From Thermostichus vulcanus str. 'Rupite' (GTDB lineage Bacteria > Cyanobacteriota > Cyanobacteriia > Thermostichales > Thermostichaceae), in contig NZ_JAFIRA010000033.1 of assembly GCF_022848905.1 (NCBI RefSeq), forward strand, positions 1 to 45,537: a DNA stretch of 45,537 bases. The letters are read 5' to 3'. Made by a program: the position numbers and the translations under genes. This document shows, in pieces, positions 43,235-45,537 of the stretch (position 1 is the first letter of the stretch; every line of letters starts with the position of its first letter). The notes below the pieces were generated by a model. The model was not told the origin of the DNA, did no database searches, and was given only the letters and a program-made list of their open reading frames with translations.

Positions 43235-43278
43235 AAAGTAAAAGGTTCTGCCTGGATATCTTTGTAGCGGGAGTTACA
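43235..43278 (-). promoter_or_regulatory. NtcA-activated (class II) promoter of ntcA
   Basis: On the minus strand TGTA-N8-TACA (43278 down to 43263) is a perfect NtcA box (GTA-N8-TAC). It is followed after exactly 23 nt by the -10 box TACTTT (43240 down to 43235). This is the classic NtcA-dependent spacing, with the box replacing the -35. Predicted transcription would start near 43228, about 98 nt before the ATG. Confidence 0.85.
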
Positions 43279-43403
43279 TTTTCAGGTTTCGTTCATGCCT
43301 CAGCAAGGGATCCCTGACAAAAGGTAGGCAGTAGGATGGGAAGCATTGCCGTCAGAGGCACTGTGCTAGCTCCGTATAGATCCTGACACATTGGAAAACG
43401 CCC

Positions 43404-45212
43404 ATGGTGATCTCGGAGGCCGTTGTTGCCGCCCCCCTTCAGCTCAGTCGTCAACACTTCACGGTACGGATGCCGGAGCCGGCCAATCACTTGTTTGAGG
43501 TGGAACTGCAGATTCGAGAGGTGCAGCCGGAGGTTCCGTTGTTGCTGCGCATGCCTGTCTGGACGCCGGGATCCTATCTGGTGCGGGAATATGCCCGGCA
43601 TCTCCAGGATTTTCAGGTGGAAGATGAGGAAGGGATCCCTTTGCCTTGGCGCAAGGTGAATAAAAATACCTGGCAAGTTCAGCCCCGATCCGACCATACC
43701 CAGACGGTGACTATTCGCTACCGGGTCTATGCCTATGAGCTGACGGTACGTACCAATCATCTGGATCTCACCCACGGGTATTTTAACGGGGCGGCTCTTT
43801 TCCTTTATGTGCCAGGGCGGGAGCAGGAACCCCATCTACTGACAGTGATCCCGCCCAAGCCCGATTGGCGGATTGCCACCAGTTTGCGGCCCTGTCAGGT
43901 TACGGGTGGATCAGAAGGAGCAGTACCTGGCCAGTCTTTTGTGGCGGCAGATTACGACGAGCTGGTGGATAGCCCGGTGGAGGTGGGCCTGCATCGGCTG
44001 GAAACATTTGAGGTGGAAGGGATCCCCCATTACTTTGTGGTTTGGGGAGAGGGAAATCTGGATTTGGCCCGAGCAGTGGCAGATACCCGGCAGATTGTGG
44101 CGACGGCAGCCCGTTTTTTCGGGGGATTGCCCTACGACCGTTATTGGTTCATTGTGCATCTGTCGGCGGCAGGGTTTGGTGGCCTTGAACACAAGTACAG
44201 CACCACCCTCAATTACTCCCGGTTAGACTTTCATCAACCGGAGAGCTATCGGCGCTTTTTGTCCTTGGTGGCGCATGAATTTTTTCATACCTGGAATGTG
44301 AAACGCTTACGTCCTCTTGCCCTGGAGCGCTTCGATTACAATCAAGAAAATTACCTGGAGTGTCTCTGGTTTTGTGAAGGGGCGACGAGCTACTACGAAA
44401 GCATCCTGTTGCGCAGAGCCGGCCTTCTTTCCCCCACCGATTTCTTGAAAACCCTAGCCGAGCAAATTGGGCGGCTGCAGCGGATCCCTGGGCGTGCGGT
44501 GCAATCCTTAACCGAGTCCAGTTTCGATACCTGGATCAAACTCTATCGCCCCCACGAAAACAGCCTTAACAGCCAGGTGTCCTATTACCTGAAGGGCGCG
44601 CTCGTGTGTTGGCTGCTGGATCTACAGATCCGCCATCGATCCGGTGGGCAGGGATCCTTGGATACTGCGATGCAAGACCTGTGGCAGCAGTTTGGCAAGG
44701 TGGAGAAGGGGTATAGCGAGCGTCAGTTGCGAGAGACCTTTGAGAGGGCAGCCGGTGCGGATTTGAGTGAGTTTTTCAGAGCTTATGTAGATGGCACCGA
44801 GGAGCTGGACTACAACACCGAACTACAGCCGTTCGGTCTGGGTTTGAAGACTGCCTTCAGCCATCCCAACCCCAGTCCCTATTTGGGCCTGAACTTTAAT
44901 GGCGAGGGGAATCGCATCAGCTCGGTGGATATGGGATCCCCGGCTCAGCAGGTGGGGATTTGGGCGGGGGATGAACTGGTGGCGGTCGAGGGGTTTAAGG
45001 TGAGCGCTACCCAGTTACCGGATCGTCTGCGGGCGTATCAGCCCCATCAGGTTATTTGCCTGAGCGTGTTTCAAGCGGAACAACTCAAGCATTTCTGGAT
45101 CCCGTTGGATCCACCTCGCCCCGATGTGTATTCCCTGGAGGCTCTGCCCAACCTCACCCCAGAACAGCAGCGGCTGCAACGGGAGTGGCTAGGCGCTCTT
45201 CTCGGCCCCTAG
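43404..45212 (+). CDS. M61-family metallopeptidase with PDZ domain
   Basis: The 602-residue protein belongs to peptidase family M61 (glycyl aminopeptidase-like). An N-terminal beta domain (about 10-180, with RMPVWTPGSYLVREYARH) precedes a thermolysin-like domain with zinc motif HEFFH at 291-295 and the Glu ligand region ENYLECLWFCEGATSYYES. A C-terminal PDZ domain (about 480-580; YLGLNFNGEG, SPAQQVGIWAGDELVAVEG) follows. There is no signal peptide, so it is cytoplasmic. ATG at 43404. It is divergent from ntcA; the NtcA box is placed for ntcA, not for this gene. Confidence 0.92.
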   Translation: MVISEAVVAAPLQLSRQHFTVRMPEPANHLFEVELQIREVQPEVPLLLRMPVWTPGSYLVREYARHLQDFQVEDEEGIPLPWRKVNKNTWQVQPRSDHTQTVTIRYRVYAYELTVRTNHLDLTHGYFNGAALFLYVPGREQEPHLLTVIPPKPDWRIATSLRPCQVTGGSEGAVPGQSFVAADYDELVDSPVEVGLHRLETFEVEGIPHYFVVWGEGNLDLARAVADTRQIVATAARFFGGLPYDRYWFIVHLSAAGFGGLEHKYSTTLNYSRLDFHQPESYRRFLSLVAHEFFHTWNVKRLRPLALERFDYNQENYLECLWFCEGATSYYESILLRRAGLLSPTDFLKTLAEQIGRLQRIPGRAVQSLTESSFDTWIKLYRPHENSLNSQVSYYLKGALVCWLLDLQIRHRSGGQGSLDTAMQDLWQQFGKVEKGYSERQLRETFERAAGADLSEFFRAYVDGTEELDYNTELQPFGLGLKTAFSHPNPSPYLGLNFNGEGNRISSVDMGSPAQQVGIWAGDELVAVEGFKVSATQLPDRLRAYQPHQVICLSVFQAEQLKHFWIPLDPPRPDVYSLEALPNLTPEQQRLQREWLGALLGP

Positions 45213-45361
45213 GTCAAAGTGAATCATCAAGTAGCCCTGCGGGGTACCTCCACTATAAAAAACGACAACAAGACCTAAATTTGTTTACAGCCTTTTTGGT
45301 GGTTAAGTACAACCATCCTAGTCGGCTAGGATAGAGGGTGAGCCTGACTCTAGATATTCTG

Positions 45362-45436
45362 ATGAGCTACTCCCCTGATTTCCGCTTGAAGATTGTCACA
45401 GCTTACGAAGAGCAGCGTAAAGCCCCCGGTTTCTAA
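45362..45436 (+). pseudogene. IS630-like transposase, N-terminal fragment cut by IS200/IS605 insertion
   Basis: ATG at 45362 opens MSYSPDFRLKIVTAY, the usual beginning of IS630/Tc1-mariner-type transposases (helix-turn-helix start). The frame crosses the TTAC target at 45403-45406 into the left end of the IS200/IS605 element and stops at 45436. Only about 15 native codons remain here. The rest of the gene would lie beyond the inserted element, outside the window. Confidence 0.6.
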
Positions 45437-45537
45437 CCGGGGGATATAAGCGCACAGGCTGAATTTATTCAGCAACAGAAATAGTACATACAATAGTCCC
45501 CATGAAACGGGTCACCACCACACTCAAGCTCAAGTTT
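45407..45537 (+). mobile_element. IS200/IS605-type element, left end (runs off window)
   Basis: This copy begins after TTAC (45403-45406), with AAAG immediately before the CCCCCGGTT/AACCGGGGG hairpin and a leader to the tnpB ATG at 45502. It is inverted relative to the copy at 1-119 and matches it over all shared bases except one (A versus G next to the left tip). It lies inside an IS630-like transposase gene. Confidence 0.8.
45502..45537 (+). CDS. tnpB: TnpB (IS605 OrfB-like), first 12 codons only
   Basis: ATG at 45502 starts MKRVTTTLKLKF, typical of IS605 OrfB/TnpB. The window ends within the gene, so catalytic residues cannot be checked. It is the same protein start as the minus-strand copy at 1-24. 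Confidence 0.75.
   Translation, partial: MKRVTTTLKLKF

Noticed and set aside
43263-43278. NtcA control of the divergent M61 peptidase gene
   Set aside because: The box is symmetric, but no TAN3T lies 20-24 nt away in the plus direction, while the ntcA side fits exactly.
35807-45212. A new defence island around the signalling genes
   Set aside because: No nuclease, reverse transcriptase, toxin or phage-related gene is present. The genes are regulatory or housekeeping types.

Overview
The window reads as a GC-rich cyanobacterial chromosome segment. NTRC, Psb27, a Z-ISO-type carotene isomerase, a CpcS/CpeS-type bilin lyase, a Tic22-like protein, glycolate dehydrogenase GlcD, FtsH and NtcA together allow no other assignment. 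An over-represented palindromic octamer, GGGATCCC, behaves like the HIP1 element of other cyanobacteria. From memory it fits the early-branching hot-spring Synechococcus (Thermostichus-like) group; that placement is inference. Both ends stop inside the first codons of the same tnpB gene, in opposite orientation, as expected of an assembly contig broken at a multicopy insertion sequence.

Layout. 1-123: left end of an IS200/IS605-type element, tnpB leaving the window. 278-5264: ntrC (thioredoxin reductase-thioredoxin fusion), a small unknown gene, an NrtR-like regulator, a Tic22-like protein and prmC. 5383-10116: a degenerate sensor-kinase-like protein, a YHS protein, psb27 divergent from Z-ISO, a thioredoxin, and hydantoinase B converging on it. 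10167-14497: minus-strand genes for a small membrane protein, a PDZ protein, proline iminopeptidase and a GH57 glucanase-type enzyme. 14702-20332: plus-strand sensor kinase, HNH nuclease, bilin lyase, hypB and a double-AAA+ ATPase. 20432-24133: glcD, a methyltransferase and an OmpR-type response regulator. 24360-32752: a truncated Uma2 gene, a GyrA/ParC paralogue, a coiled-coil protein, an SDR, ftsH, a methyltransferase and a phosphoribosyltransferase. 32753-33574 is the one clearly accessory patch: mobile-element-like hairpins, a 27-bp tandem repeat, a 5'-truncated VOC gene with an integron attC-like half-site, and a terminator made from two GGGATCCC octamers. 33592-41884: a membrane protein, then a minus-strand signalling cluster (response regulator, hybrid kinase, WD40 pseudokinase, FAD oxidoreductase). 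42087-45212: DUF6464-like protein, ntcA with a textbook NtcA-activated promoter, and an M61 peptidase. 45362-45537: start of an IS630-like transposase cut by the second IS200/IS605 left end.

How the genes fit together. Most are housekeeping genes of an oxygenic phototroph: redox control (NTRC, thioredoxin), PSII assembly and turnover (Psb27, FtsH), pigment making (Z-ISO, bilin lyase), photorespiration (GlcD) and nitrogen control (NtcA). I did not find a convincing complete new defence or biosynthetic system. The most interesting observations are the signalling cluster, in which two partners have lost catalytic residues (kinase HRD to HRN; receiver Asp to Asn), the shared TTCTA-loop hairpins linking solitary sites to the IS left ends, the attC-like remnant, and the use of the GGGATCCC octamer as a terminator stem.
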